Positions 10,753-18,075 of a stretch of DNA of 48,176 nucleotides are shown here, one piece after another. Under the pieces are notes generated by a model, which saw only the letters and a list, made by a program, of their open reading frames with translations, searched no databases and was not told the DNA's origin. Made by a program: the position numbers and the translations under genes. This stretch comes from Thiotrichaceae bacterium (lineage in GTDB: Bacteria > Pseudomonadota > Gammaproteobacteria > Beggiatoales > Beggiatoaceae), in contig JALXAQ010000178.1 of NCBI GenBank assembly GCA_026991885.1, positions 1 through 48,176 on the forward strand. Reading direction: 5' to 3'. Every line of letters starts with the position of its first letter. The stretch's first letter is position 1.

Positions 10753-11949
10753 TCATAAGTTAGAAATAAGCTCATAAACAGGACCCAACACAGAGAGTAC
10801 AACCCAACCCAGTAATAAACCCAAAATAACCGTCATAGTTGGTTCAATCAATATTTGGATTTTCTCAATGGATTCCTTGACTTCACGATTATAAAAATAG
10901 GTCACATTTGACAATGCAATATCCAATTCTCCCGTGTTTTCGCCAACTCGGATCATGCGTAACACCAGTGGCGGAAATAAATGCACTTGTTCAAAACTTT
11001 CAGTCAGACTGCCACCCTCTACAATATTTTCACTCACCCGTTGCAAAGCATTTTCAATCACCAGATTGCCCGCCAGCGTTTTGCAAAGCGCGATACTGTC
11101 TAGCACTGTGATACCAGAACCATATAACAGTGCCAAAAAGCTTGCAAAGCGTGCCAAAATGATTTTTTCGAGAATGGGACCAATCACCCATATCCGCAAT
11201 TTCAAACGATCAATCAAAAAACAGAAACGGCGACTGATAAGCATCATGCTTTTGATTGCTAAAATCGCTAACACGGGTAGCAATAGAATGAAATACCAGT
11301 ATTTAACAAACACATTAGAAACGACAATCAAGAGACGAGTGTGCAGGGGCAATTCTCCGCCAACGTTTTGAATAAAGCTGATTAACTGTGGTACCAAATA
11401 GATCATCATAAAAAAGATCACACCAATGATAATGATCCCCATAAAAGTGGGATACATGAATAGTTTTTTAGTTTTGGCAATCATCTCATCTTGCCATTTC
11501 AAAGTCTCTGTCAAATGTTGAAAGACGACACTTAAATGACCGCTGGTTTCCCCAGCACGAATGAGACTCACAAAGACTTGATTAAAAATATTTGGAAAAT
11601 TCGCCATAGCCTCTGACAAACTCGCGCCGCCTTCTATAGTTTCAATCAAACTCGATACGACTTCACGAAATCGTGATTGCGATAAACTGTCACGTAAGTC
11701 GCCCAAACCTTCTAGCAGGGGCACACCCGCACGGGTTAAGTTTTCCATGTGGAAGCAAAAGGTAATCAATTCGTGACGGGAGACTTTAGGGGGTAAAAAA
11801 TGACGTGATTTTTGGGTCTGGCAATGGATAATATCCAGCCCCATGCGTTCTAAACGAATTTCTAAATCATTAATATTATTAGCAACCAATTGGCCTCTCA
11901 CAATGGTGCCCTGCTTGTCCATCGCTTTGTATAAAAATTGTTGAGACAT
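10753..11949 (-). CDS. GspF/PilC-type inner-membrane platform protein
   Basis: Polytopic platform protein of type II secretion or type IV pilus systems; it connects the assembly ATPase to pseudopilin or pilin insertion. 398 residues with two T2SSF repeats: the first has LTRAGVPLLEGLGDL and ETSGHLSVVF, the second has LLYGSGITVLDSIALC and VGENTGELDIALSNV. Three membrane helices are apparent (about 160-185, 205-230, 370-392). I start it at the ATG at 11949 (SQQFLYKAMDKQG follows). The open frame continues 13 codons upstream, but those come from the dispersed CGACGC-type repeat. It is the first gene of a three-gene unit with the GspL-like and receiver genes. Confidence 0.92.
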   Translation of the reverse strand: MSQQFLYKAMDKQGTIVRGQLVANNINDLEIRLERMGLDIIHCQTQKSRHFLPPKVSRHELITFCFHMENLTRAGVPLLEGLGDLRDSLSQSRFREVVSSLIETIEGGASLSEAMANFPNIFNQVFVSLIRAGETSGHLSVVFQHLTETLKWQDEMIAKTKKLFMYPTFMGIIIIGVIFFMMIYLVPQLISFIQNVGGELPLHTRLLIVVSNVFVKYWYFILLLPVLAILAIKSMMLISRRFCFLIDRLKLRIWVIGPILEKIILARFASFLALLYGSGITVLDSIALCKTLAGNLVIENALQRVSENIVEGGSLTESFEQVHLFPPLVLRMIRVGENTGELDIALSNVTYFYNREVKESIEKIQILIEPTMTVILGLLLGWVVLSVLGPVYELISNL

Positions 11950-11962
11950 TAGACTTTTCCAG

Positions 11963-12181
11963 TCGACGCAGAGCGTCGAGGCAGGCATGATCGCAGCAAA
12001 GCTCCGTTACTTCGTATCCGCCGCGAAGCGCACTCACTTAGACATAATTATTTAAGTATTTGAAATAAAATAATATTTGTAGTGTGCGTCCTACGCACCA
12101 GACGCGAAAAAGGTGCGTAGGACGCACCCTACAAAACCTCGTAAATGGACTTGTGTCGGCTCGATGAGCGTGGGAACGAGA
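11963..12181. repeat. Long dispersed repeat, copy A (about 200 bp)
   Basis: Fills the gap between the GspF gene and the Rpn gene. Landmarks in order: CGACGCAGAGCGTCGAGGCA (11963), TTCGTATCCGCCGCGAAGCG (12010), CACTCACTTAGACATAA (12030), a hairpin built of GTGCGTCCTACGCACC and GGTGCGTAGGACGCACCCTA (12083-12133), TTGTGTCGGCTCGATGAGCG (12150) and GGGAACGAG (12172). The same order is repeated at 44834-45037 with small differences and without the left half of the hairpin. Confidence 0.9.
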
Positions 12182-12199
12182 AAATATCAGGTTGATATG

Positions 12200-13072
12200 T
12201 CATTCAATCGACTTCGAGGCGGCCATTAATTCTTCTTCAGAAAGCCCAGTGGTTTCCACAATCAAAGCAATATCAAGACCTTTTGCTAACAGATTCAGGG
12301 CAATGGCCTTTGCTTTTTCAGTCTTGCCATCCGTTCGCGCCGTTTCGATCACATCATGTTCAACCGCCATATCCATCATGTAATCTTCATACTGTTGGCG
12401 TTCTTCCCGACTCATTTTCAGCAAGGCTAATTTTTCGCCAGCCGTCTCGATGTTTTTAGCCTTAAAATCGGCGCGTAAGGCTGAGTGTTTGAGCAGATAA
12501 ATCCATTCATCTAAGTCCGAGGCAATGACATCTTGAAAACGTTCCACGTTAATTAAGTAGTACTCAGGGAAAACGTCTTTACTATATCGTTTTTCCAGCT
12601 TGCGGGTTTGCTGATTGAGTTGACGGAAAACCAGCGTTTTTTTGCTATACAAACCTTTAAATTCGTTCACACCATAATAGACATAATCCTCTTCTAGGCC
12701 GAAATTGAAATAAAGAATGCTAATCGAAATCACCTTGCTAACGTGACGATAATCTTGCCCCAGTTCGAGATTATTAACAATGAGTTTAGAGGCGCCCCAA
12801 AGTATGCGTTCTAGGTAGCCCGTTTCTCGATGGTTTTGGATTTCGATGATGATTTGTCGCTGCTTTTGATCTTTGACGAGGATATCCACGCGGTTGAATT
12901 TCTTATCAAATTCGGATTGATTGGATTCACTGTCTAAGATTTCAATGACTTGAACGTCTTCATGGAGGAAGGCCGCTAAAAAACCTTCCAGTACGTCAAA
13001 ATTTGCTTTGTCACGTAATAGGTTTTTGATAGCCCAATCAAAACGGACCAATTTGGTTTCTTCGGTGATCAT
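12200..13072 (-). CDS. Rpn-family PD-(D/E)XK nuclease/transposase-like protein
   Basis: 290 residues of the recombination-promoting nuclease family (Rpn, formerly transposase_31/YhgA-like). FDWAIKNLLRDKANFDVLEGFL opens the N-terminal domain in the family style. The nuclease core shows RVDILVKD followed by IIIEIQNHRE, the D and ExQ of the PD-(D/E)XK fold, then RILWGASKL. The C-terminus has the usual short helical repeats (AIALNLLAKGLDIALIVETT, TGLSEEEL). The start is the ATG at 13072, with GAGGAACGAGAA just upstream; the longer frame to 13192 overlaps the LpxL-type gene and is rejected. These genes promote RecA-independent recombination in E. coli and are multicopy in filamentous sulfur bacteria; a second, truncated copy lies at 27044-27553. 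Confidence 0.85.
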   Translation of the reverse strand: MITEETKLVRFDWAIKNLLRDKANFDVLEGFLAAFLHEDVQVIEILDSESNQSEFDKKFNRVDILVKDQKQRQIIIEIQNHRETGYLERILWGASKLIVNNLELGQDYRHVSKVISISILYFNFGLEEDYVYYGVNEFKGLYSKKTLVFRQLNQQTRKLEKRYSKDVFPEYYLINVERFQDVIASDLDEWIYLLKHSALRADFKAKNIETAGEKLALLKMSREERQQYEDYMMDMAVEHDVIETARTDGKTEKAKAIALNLLAKGLDIALIVETTGLSEEELMAASKSIE

Positions 13073-13100
13073 TTCTCGTTCCTCATGAGTTAAATGTGAA

Positions 13101-13979
13101 TTAATACACTGACACTGCCCCCTCTGGACGACGCTTAAAACGCTTATAACTCCATTGATACTGTGCCGTGCAATTTTGCACACATTGCTCAACGCCTTGA
13201 TTAAGAGCCTCTACTGCAACTTCCACATTTTCCGCCATCATATTTGCTGGTGCTGGTAAAAAATGCAAATGAAATCCTCGCGGTAAACGCTCAGCATAAG
13301 TAAAAATCACAGCGGCGCCAGTTTGACGCGCTAAACGGTACACTAAAACCATCGTATAAGCAGGCTCACCAAAAAACGGCGCAAAAATACCACTACTCGC
13401 ATCACTAGGGACTTGATCGGGTAAAATGCCAACCACTTGCTTTTGGCGCAATGCTTTATATAAGGCACGAACCCCGGATTTATCTGTCGGCACAAAGTGC
13501 CCCCCGGCACGTTCACGGGCAGAGTGAATCAAATCATGTAAACCTGCCAGTTTAGGGGGACGATACAAAGCGGTGAGCCTATAACGCGAAGAGGCATACA
13601 ATCCCGCCAATTCCCACGCCCCCAAATGCGGAGTCAAAAGCACCACACCTTGTCCCCGTTCTAAAGCTTGCTGTAAACACGCTTCGCCGCTGACTTCACG
13701 CACCAATGCCAACACCCTATCTGCCCGCCATAACCATAATGCGCCTAATTCGCTGAAAGTTTTGCAAGTTTCAATTAAACTTTCTTTGACTAAAGTCTCT
13801 TGAGCGGCGGGGGATAAGTGGGGAAAACACAAGCGGATATTGGTGCGTGTCACTTGAGTGAGCTTTCGTTCCGGGTGTCGTGCTATTTTTCGCCCTAAAA
13901 AGGTGGCGATAGTATGTACAGTGCTTAAAGGGAATAAGGCAAAAAAGTGCAATAATGCTTTAATCAGTAAAGCCCGCAT
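13101..13979 (-). CDS. LpxL/HtrB-family lipid A biosynthesis acyltransferase
   Basis: Inner-membrane-associated acyltransferase that transfers a fatty acid to a lipid A precursor; 292 residues. The N-terminal hydrophobic anchor (LLIKALLHFFALFPLSTVHT) and the catalytic HX4E motif in TPHLGAWELAG (about residues 117-127) match the family, as do VVGILPDQVP and the C-terminal QYQWSYKRFKRRP. Acyl-chain specificity and LpxL versus LpxM type cannot be read from sequence alone. It starts 4 bp after the stop of the small membrane protein upstream, so the two are probably cotranscribed. Confidence 0.92.
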   Translation of the reverse strand: MRALLIKALLHFFALFPLSTVHTIATFLGRKIARHPERKLTQVTRTNIRLCFPHLSPAAQETLVKESLIETCKTFSELGALWLWRADRVLALVREVSGEACLQQALERGQGVVLLTPHLGAWELAGLYASSRYRLTALYRPPKLAGLHDLIHSARERAGGHFVPTDKSGVRALYKALRQKQVVGILPDQVPSDASSGIFAPFFGEPAYTMVLVYRLARQTGAAVIFTYAERLPRGFHLHFLPAPANMMAENVEVAVEALNQGVEQCVQNCTAQYQWSYKRFKRRPEGAVSVY

Positions 13980-13983
13980 TTAA

Positions 13984-14217
13984 TTAATTTTTCTCTTCTG
14001 GTTTGCCCATCAGTTGTGTACCCATTTTGAGTACCAACAACAGGGGAAAAGCACCGTGCATGAATAAATCAAAAATGTCGATAGGGCGGCTTAAAGTCCC
14101 TTGCCACAACATGCCAAGTTTTTCAAAAAGATGTGGCTCTGGGAAAAAGGGTGCTAAGCCTAAAGTCAGTGAACCAATGATGAGGATGTCCCAAGGTAGT
14201 TTGTCTAACCAGCGCAT
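13984..14217 (-). CDS. Small inner-membrane protein
   Basis: 77 residues with two hydrophobic segments: about 8-26 (LPWDILIIGSLTLGLAPFF) and about 50-70 (LFMHGAFPLLLVLKMG). A conserved-looking middle reads PEPHLFEKLGMLWQGTL and PIDIFDLFMHG. Short proteins with this PEPHL...RPIDIFDL pattern are widespread in proteobacteria and often labelled RND transporter, without functional evidence. AAGGAG stands about 9 nt before the ATG. It is the first gene before the LpxL-type acyltransferase. Confidence 0.75.
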   Translation of the reverse strand: MRWLDKLPWDILIIGSLTLGLAPFFPEPHLFEKLGMLWQGTLSRPIDIFDLFMHGAFPLLLVLKMGTQLMGKPEEKN

Positions 14218-14250
14218 GTATGATTATTCTCCTTCAATTATTATCTGTAA

Positions 14251-14360
14251 TAGACTTGTCCGTCAATAACAAATCAAAATCAAAATAAAAACCAGACCTG
14301 GCAGGTTTTCTTTTCAACCTACCAGGTCTGGTTTTGACTTTTTATTCACGGACAAGTCTA
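14251..14360. repeat. Nested hairpin with CCTGGCAGG core
   Basis: Outer arms TAGACTTGTCCGT (14251-14263) and ACGGACAAGTCTA (14348-14360); inner arms AAAACCAGACCTGGCAGGTT (about 14288-14307) and AACCTACCAGGTCTGGTTTT (about 14315-14334). The inner stem also occurs at 34338-34450. It lies 3' of the MoxR gene and so may end that transcript. Confidence 0.85.
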
Positions 14361-14414
14361 ATAAACTTTCAAAGAAATAGGATTTCTATAAATGTTTTTA
14401 ATTTAAACTAAACT

Positions 14415-15335
14415 TTAAGGAATTGCAACTTCATCAATCAATTGTTTGACTAAGGCTTGAGTATTTTGCTGTTCAGCCATTGCCACCAAGCGATGTCCGA
14501 TAACACCTGGTAATATCGTTTGCACATCCTCAGGAATAACGTGATCACGTCCTTGCATTAATGCCCATGCTTGGGCGCAGTGTAGTATCGCTAATCCAGC
14601 GCGGGGTGATAAACCTGCACGATAGCGCGGCGATTGTCGGCTAAATTCTAAAATTGCTTGCAAATAATCTATCAACGCATCAGCCACATGGACTTGTGGC
14701 ACCGCATTTTGTATATCCAAAAGTGCTTGGATGGTGAGCGTTGGTACAATATCGGCAATCATTTCGCGGCGATCTTTACCTTTGAGCAAGGCACGCTCCG
14801 TGCGATGATTGGGATATCCAAGCGCTAAGCGCATCATAAAGCGATCTAATTGCGATTCAGGCAAAGGAAAAGTACCAATTTGGTGTAATGGATTTTGGGT
14901 TGCCAACACAAAAAAGGGAGCGGGCAACCGGCGGGTTTCTCCTTCCACCGTCACCTGATGTTCTCCCATCGCTTCTAATAAAGCACTTTGCGTTTTTGGA
15001 GTCGCACGGTTGACTTCGTCGGCTAATACCATTTGGGCAAAAATCGGCCCGGCATGAAATTTAAATTGTTCCGCTTCTTTATCATAAATTGAGACCCCGA
15101 TAATATCAGCAGGCAACAAATCGCTCGTAAATTGAATCCGTTGAAAACTCAACCCTAGCACTCGTGCTAACACATGAGCCAGCGTCGTTTTGCCAACGCC
15201 GGGCAAATCTTCAATTAAGACATGTCCACGCGCTATTAGGCAGGTGAGCACTAAACGGATTTCTAATTCTTTGCCAAGAATAACTTGGCTCATTTGGGCG
15301 ACAAGCTTGTCGAGAGTTTCTTTAATGGAAGGCAT
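14415..15335 (-). CDS. MoxR-family AAA+ ATPase
   Basis: Cytoplasmic AAA+ chaperone-like ATPase of 306 residues. Walker A is DLPGVGKTTLAHVLAR, Walker B is MVLADEVNRATPKTQSALLE, sensor 1 is VLATQNP, followed by PLPESQLDRFMMRL and the C-terminal lid (LSPRAGLAILHCAQAWAL). MoxR proteins usually act with a DUF58 and a VWA partner on metal insertion or complex maturation; no partner is encoded next to it here. I start at the ATG at 15335 (MPSIKETLDKL), one base after the previous stop; a TTG further upstream would overlap that gene. Confidence 0.93.
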   Translation of the reverse strand: MPSIKETLDKLVAQMSQVILGKELEIRLVLTCLIARGHVLIEDLPGVGKTTLAHVLARVLGLSFQRIQFTSDLLPADIIGVSIYDKEAEQFKFHAGPIFAQMVLADEVNRATPKTQSALLEAMGEHQVTVEGETRRLPAPFFVLATQNPLHQIGTFPLPESQLDRFMMRLALGYPNHRTERALLKGKDRREMIADIVPTLTIQALLDIQNAVPQVHVADALIDYLQAILEFSRQSPRYRAGLSPRAGLAILHCAQAWALMQGRDHVIPEDVQTILPGVIGHRLVAMAEQQNTQALVKQLIDEVAIP

Positions 15336-15336
15336 T

Positions 15337-15792
15337 TTAAAAAAAGCGCCCCGCCACTGCAACGACAATCGTTATTAAGCCCAGCACTAAATTAATACCA
15401 ATCAATTTACGGATCGGCGCTAACGCTTTACCAGCTTCTGGAAAATTCTTATTAGCAACGGCTTCCTTTAGACGCGGAAAAGGAATAAAAGAGATATAAG
15501 CAAATATAAGTGTCATTATGCCAGCTATCATCAACATAATATGAATGTACATCGCAAAGTTGCCCATGCCGGCGGAAATCATCCAAAAACCCGTCGCCCA
15601 TAACACGACAACCGATATCCAAACCCATGGAAAAAAGCGTGCTAATACTTGTGACATCAGAGGCAGACGTATAGGTGGTTCAAGCAAACTAGCGACAACC
15701 GGGCGTAGCGCCATGTGGGCAAAAAACATGCCGCCGATCCAAATAACAGCGGATAACAAGTGTAAAGTGATAGCGATGGCTATAGTAGACAT
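15337..15792 (-). CDS. CopD-like integral membrane protein
   Basis: 151 residues with four membrane helices (about 5-25, 50-70, 78-100, 128-148). HLLSAVIWIGGMFFAHMALRP at the N-terminus, with a His in helix 1 and another His in HIMLMIAG, resembles the CopD/DUF4149-like group of putative heme or copper membrane proteins. The ATG at 15792 is preceded by CAGGAAAA. Function is inferred only from this resemblance. It runs directly into the MoxR gene and probably shares its transcript. Confidence 0.7.
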   Translation of the reverse strand: MSTIAIAITLHLLSAVIWIGGMFFAHMALRPVVASLLEPPIRLPLMSQVLARFFPWVWISVVVLWATGFWMISAGMGNFAMYIHIMLMIAGIMTLIFAYISFIPFPRLKEAVANKNFPEAGKALAPIRKLIGINLVLGLITIVVAVAGRFF

Positions 15793-15851
15793 ATTAGATT
15801 TTCCTGTTGTTATGCGATAATACAAACATCCTACCAAGATAGAGTCATTTT

Positions 15852-17213
15852 ATGTACAAACAACCACACAGTATTCATAACAAACCCTATCGTGCCGGCG
15901 ATACCATCGTTATGGGCATGGGACAAACTGGGCTCGCTTGCGTCAATTTTTTAGTGAAAAATCACATCTCAGTGCGCGTTATGGATGATCGCCCAACGCC
16001 GCCCGGTTTAACAAAACTCAAACAAACATTCCCAGAAATACCCTATATCACCGGTCGTTTTGACGCAGCACAATTGGCGCAAGCTGCTGAAATTATTATC
16101 AGTCCAGGCATATCACCACGACAAGTGCCAGCCGTCAGTGTCCCGATTATCAGCGAAATTGAACTATTTGCCCGTCATGTCAATGCACCCGTTGTCGCCA
16201 TTACTGGCTCTAATGGCAAAAGCACAGTCACAACCCTTTTGGGAGAAATGGCAAAACAAGCCGGGTGGCGAGTACAAGTAGGCGGTAATTTAGGTACACC
16301 CGCCATTGAATTGCTATGCACACCCGCCCCCGATTTGTATATATTAGAACTATCCAGTTTTCAACTAGAAACCACCTATTCTCTCAATCCAAAAGCAGCC
16401 GTTGTGCTCAATATCAGCGAAGATCACATGGATCGCTACGCTAATATTGCTGAATACATGCAAGCTAAACAACGGATTTATCAAGGTGATGGCACCCTCA
16501 TCATTAATGCCGACGAACCCGCAGTCGTCGCTATGCTCCCACCACACCGTCAACATTTAAGCTTTAGCTTACGCAATAATCGGGGAGATTTTAGAATTTG
16601 TCAATATCAAGGTGAATCGAATTTAGTGCGTACTCACAACAATTCATTCATCCCCTTGTTATCCATCAACCAAATGCGGTTAAAAGGACCCATGATGCGA
16701 GCCAATGCCTTAGCAGCACTCGCTTTAGGAGAAGCCGTGGGCTTGCATCAATCGGCGATGCTAGACGCACTCCAACGCTTTCGCGGATTACCCCATCGCT
16801 GCGCTTGGGTAGCGAATAGCCAAGGGATTGATTGGTACAACGATTCTAAAGGCACCAATGTGGGAGCAACGATTGCCGCGATTAAAAGCTTAGAAAAACC
16901 GGGACAAATTATTCTCATTGCAGGCGGCGAAAGTAAAGGCGCGAATTTTGTAGCCTTAGCAGAAATTGTCGCACAACATTGTCGCGCTTGTGTGCTGATA
17001 GGACAAGATGCGTATCGGATTGCAGAGCCGTTAGCGGATTCAGTGCCAGTGTCTCATGCTCAAAGCATGGAAGAGGCGGTAGCACAAGCGGCAGAATTAG
17101 CGAACGCCGGTGATGCAGTATTACTATCCCCTGCCTGTGCTAGTTTTGATATGTTTAAAAATTATGAACACCGAGGGGAAGTGTTTGAGGCAGCGGTAAG
17201 GCAATTAAACTAA
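15852..17213 (+). CDS. murD: UDP-N-acetylmuramoylalanine-D-glutamate ligase
   Basis: ATP-dependent cytoplasmic ligase adding D-glutamate to UDP-MurNAc-L-Ala in peptidoglycan synthesis. 453 residues, slightly longer than the usual 440. The N-terminal Rossmann domain has VMGMGQTGLACVNFL, the Mur P-loop is ITGSNGKSTVTTLLGE (about residues 116-131), the central domain shows ISEDHMDRYANIAEYM, and the C-terminal domain shows WYNDSKGTNVGATIAAI and SPACASFDMFKNYEHRGEVF. It stands alone, divergent from the CopD/MoxR pair, rather than in a dcw cluster. Confidence 0.97.
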   Translation: MYKQPHSIHNKPYRAGDTIVMGMGQTGLACVNFLVKNHISVRVMDDRPTPPGLTKLKQTFPEIPYITGRFDAAQLAQAAEIIISPGISPRQVPAVSVPIISEIELFARHVNAPVVAITGSNGKSTVTTLLGEMAKQAGWRVQVGGNLGTPAIELLCTPAPDLYILELSSFQLETTYSLNPKAAVVLNISEDHMDRYANIAEYMQAKQRIYQGDGTLIINADEPAVVAMLPPHRQHLSFSLRNNRGDFRICQYQGESNLVRTHNNSFIPLLSINQMRLKGPMMRANALAALALGEAVGLHQSAMLDALQRFRGLPHRCAWVANSQGIDWYNDSKGTNVGATIAAIKSLEKPGQIILIAGGESKGANFVALAEIVAQHCRACVLIGQDAYRIAEPLADSVPVSHAQSMEEAVAQAAELANAGDAVLLSPACASFDMFKNYEHRGEVFEAAVRQLN

Positions 17214-17495
17214 ATTAAATCCTTAGCAATTCTGGGGAGGGCAAAGGCGACTTGCTTGCCCACCCCCATTCATCCTTTAAATTATACCACTTATCCAATT
17301 CCTGCATGAAAAGATGCTACGAATACAAGTGGCACAACCTTTGCATAATACAGACAATTGCGGGGGGGGGTAATTTTGGACTGAATGTGACAGAAGATTT
17401 ACCACTGAATCGCCGCGATCTTTAGAATGGAATTTCCAGTCGCTTTTTCATTAGATGAATAGGCAGTAGACTTAAATAGTAAGGATAATAAATGT
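17214..17495 (+). other. Intergenic region with terminator-like hairpin and G9 tract
   Basis: GGGGAGGGCAA (about 17233-17243) can pair with TTGCTTGCCCACCCC (about 17251-17265) and is a plausible murD terminator, although no T-run follows. Nine consecutive G lie at 17362-17370, about 125 bp before the yfiR-like start. AGTAAGGA at about 17478-17485 serves as its ribosome-binding site. No gene is evident. Confidence 0.5.
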
Positions 17496-18068
17496 ATGAA
17501 TATTCTATCTATGAGACCATTTATTGTTTTTGCAATAACGATGACTCTCTTGATTGTCTTGATTGGTATAGCATCACCCAGTTACGCTGCCAGTAAAACG
17601 CCGCGTGAATACCAACTAAAAGCCGTATTTTTAACGGGTTTTACAAAATTTATTAAATGGCCAAACGCTGCTTTTTCTAAGGCTAACACGCGCATCACGC
17701 TTTGCGTTTTGGGAAAACATCCTTTTGGTAGAGCCCTGAATATAGCCGTTAAGCGCACCAATAAAAGAAAGCGCAAAGGACGGCGTCTGAAAGTGCGATA
17801 TATCAAAAAGCTGAAGCAGATTGCCGCTTGCCACATCCTGTATGTGAGCAAATCGGAACGCCGCCGTCGTTCGACAGTGTTGCGCTATGCACGGCACTAT
17901 CATGTGCTGACTGTCAGTGATATGAAGTACTTTGTTAAAAAAGGAGGCATGATACAGTTTTACACACGGCATCATAAAGTCCGCTTTTTTATTAATCCCA
18001 AAACGGTGCGTCATGCCGATTTGGAACCGCACGGTAATTTATTGAGAATTGCAGATATTGTTAGGTGA
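17496..18068 (+). CDS. YfiR-like periplasmic regulator (DUF4154)
   Basis: 190 residues with a signal peptide (LLIVLIGIASPSYAA, cleavage after about residue 32). The mature part begins YQLKAVFLTGFTKFIKWP, the family hallmark, followed by ITLCVLGKHPFG, an unusually basic stretch (KRTNKRKRKGRR), AACHILYVSKSE and a C-terminal GGMIQFYTRHHKVRFFINP. In Pseudomonas YfiBNR, YfiR binds the periplasmic CHASE8 domain of the cyclase YfiN and represses it. Here the CHASE8 partner encoded two genes downstream is a histidine kinase. Two Cys are visible, in LCVLG and ACHIL. It is the first gene of the five-gene unit; the receptor gene starts 7 bp later. Confidence 0.88.
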   Translation: MNILSMRPFIVFAITMTLLIVLIGIASPSYAASKTPREYQLKAVFLTGFTKFIKWPNAAFSKANTRITLCVLGKHPFGRALNIAVKRTNKRKRKGRRLKVRYIKKLKQIAACHILYVSKSERRRRSTVLRYARHYHVLTVSDMKYFVKKGGMIQFYTRHHKVRFFINPKTVRHADLEPHGNLLRIADIVR

Positions 18069-18075
18069 ACCATTT

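Noticed and set aside
13073..13192. N-terminal extension of the Rpn protein
   Set aside because: It overlaps the LpxL-type gene in another frame, and the ATG at 13072 has a strong ribosome-binding site and family-like start.
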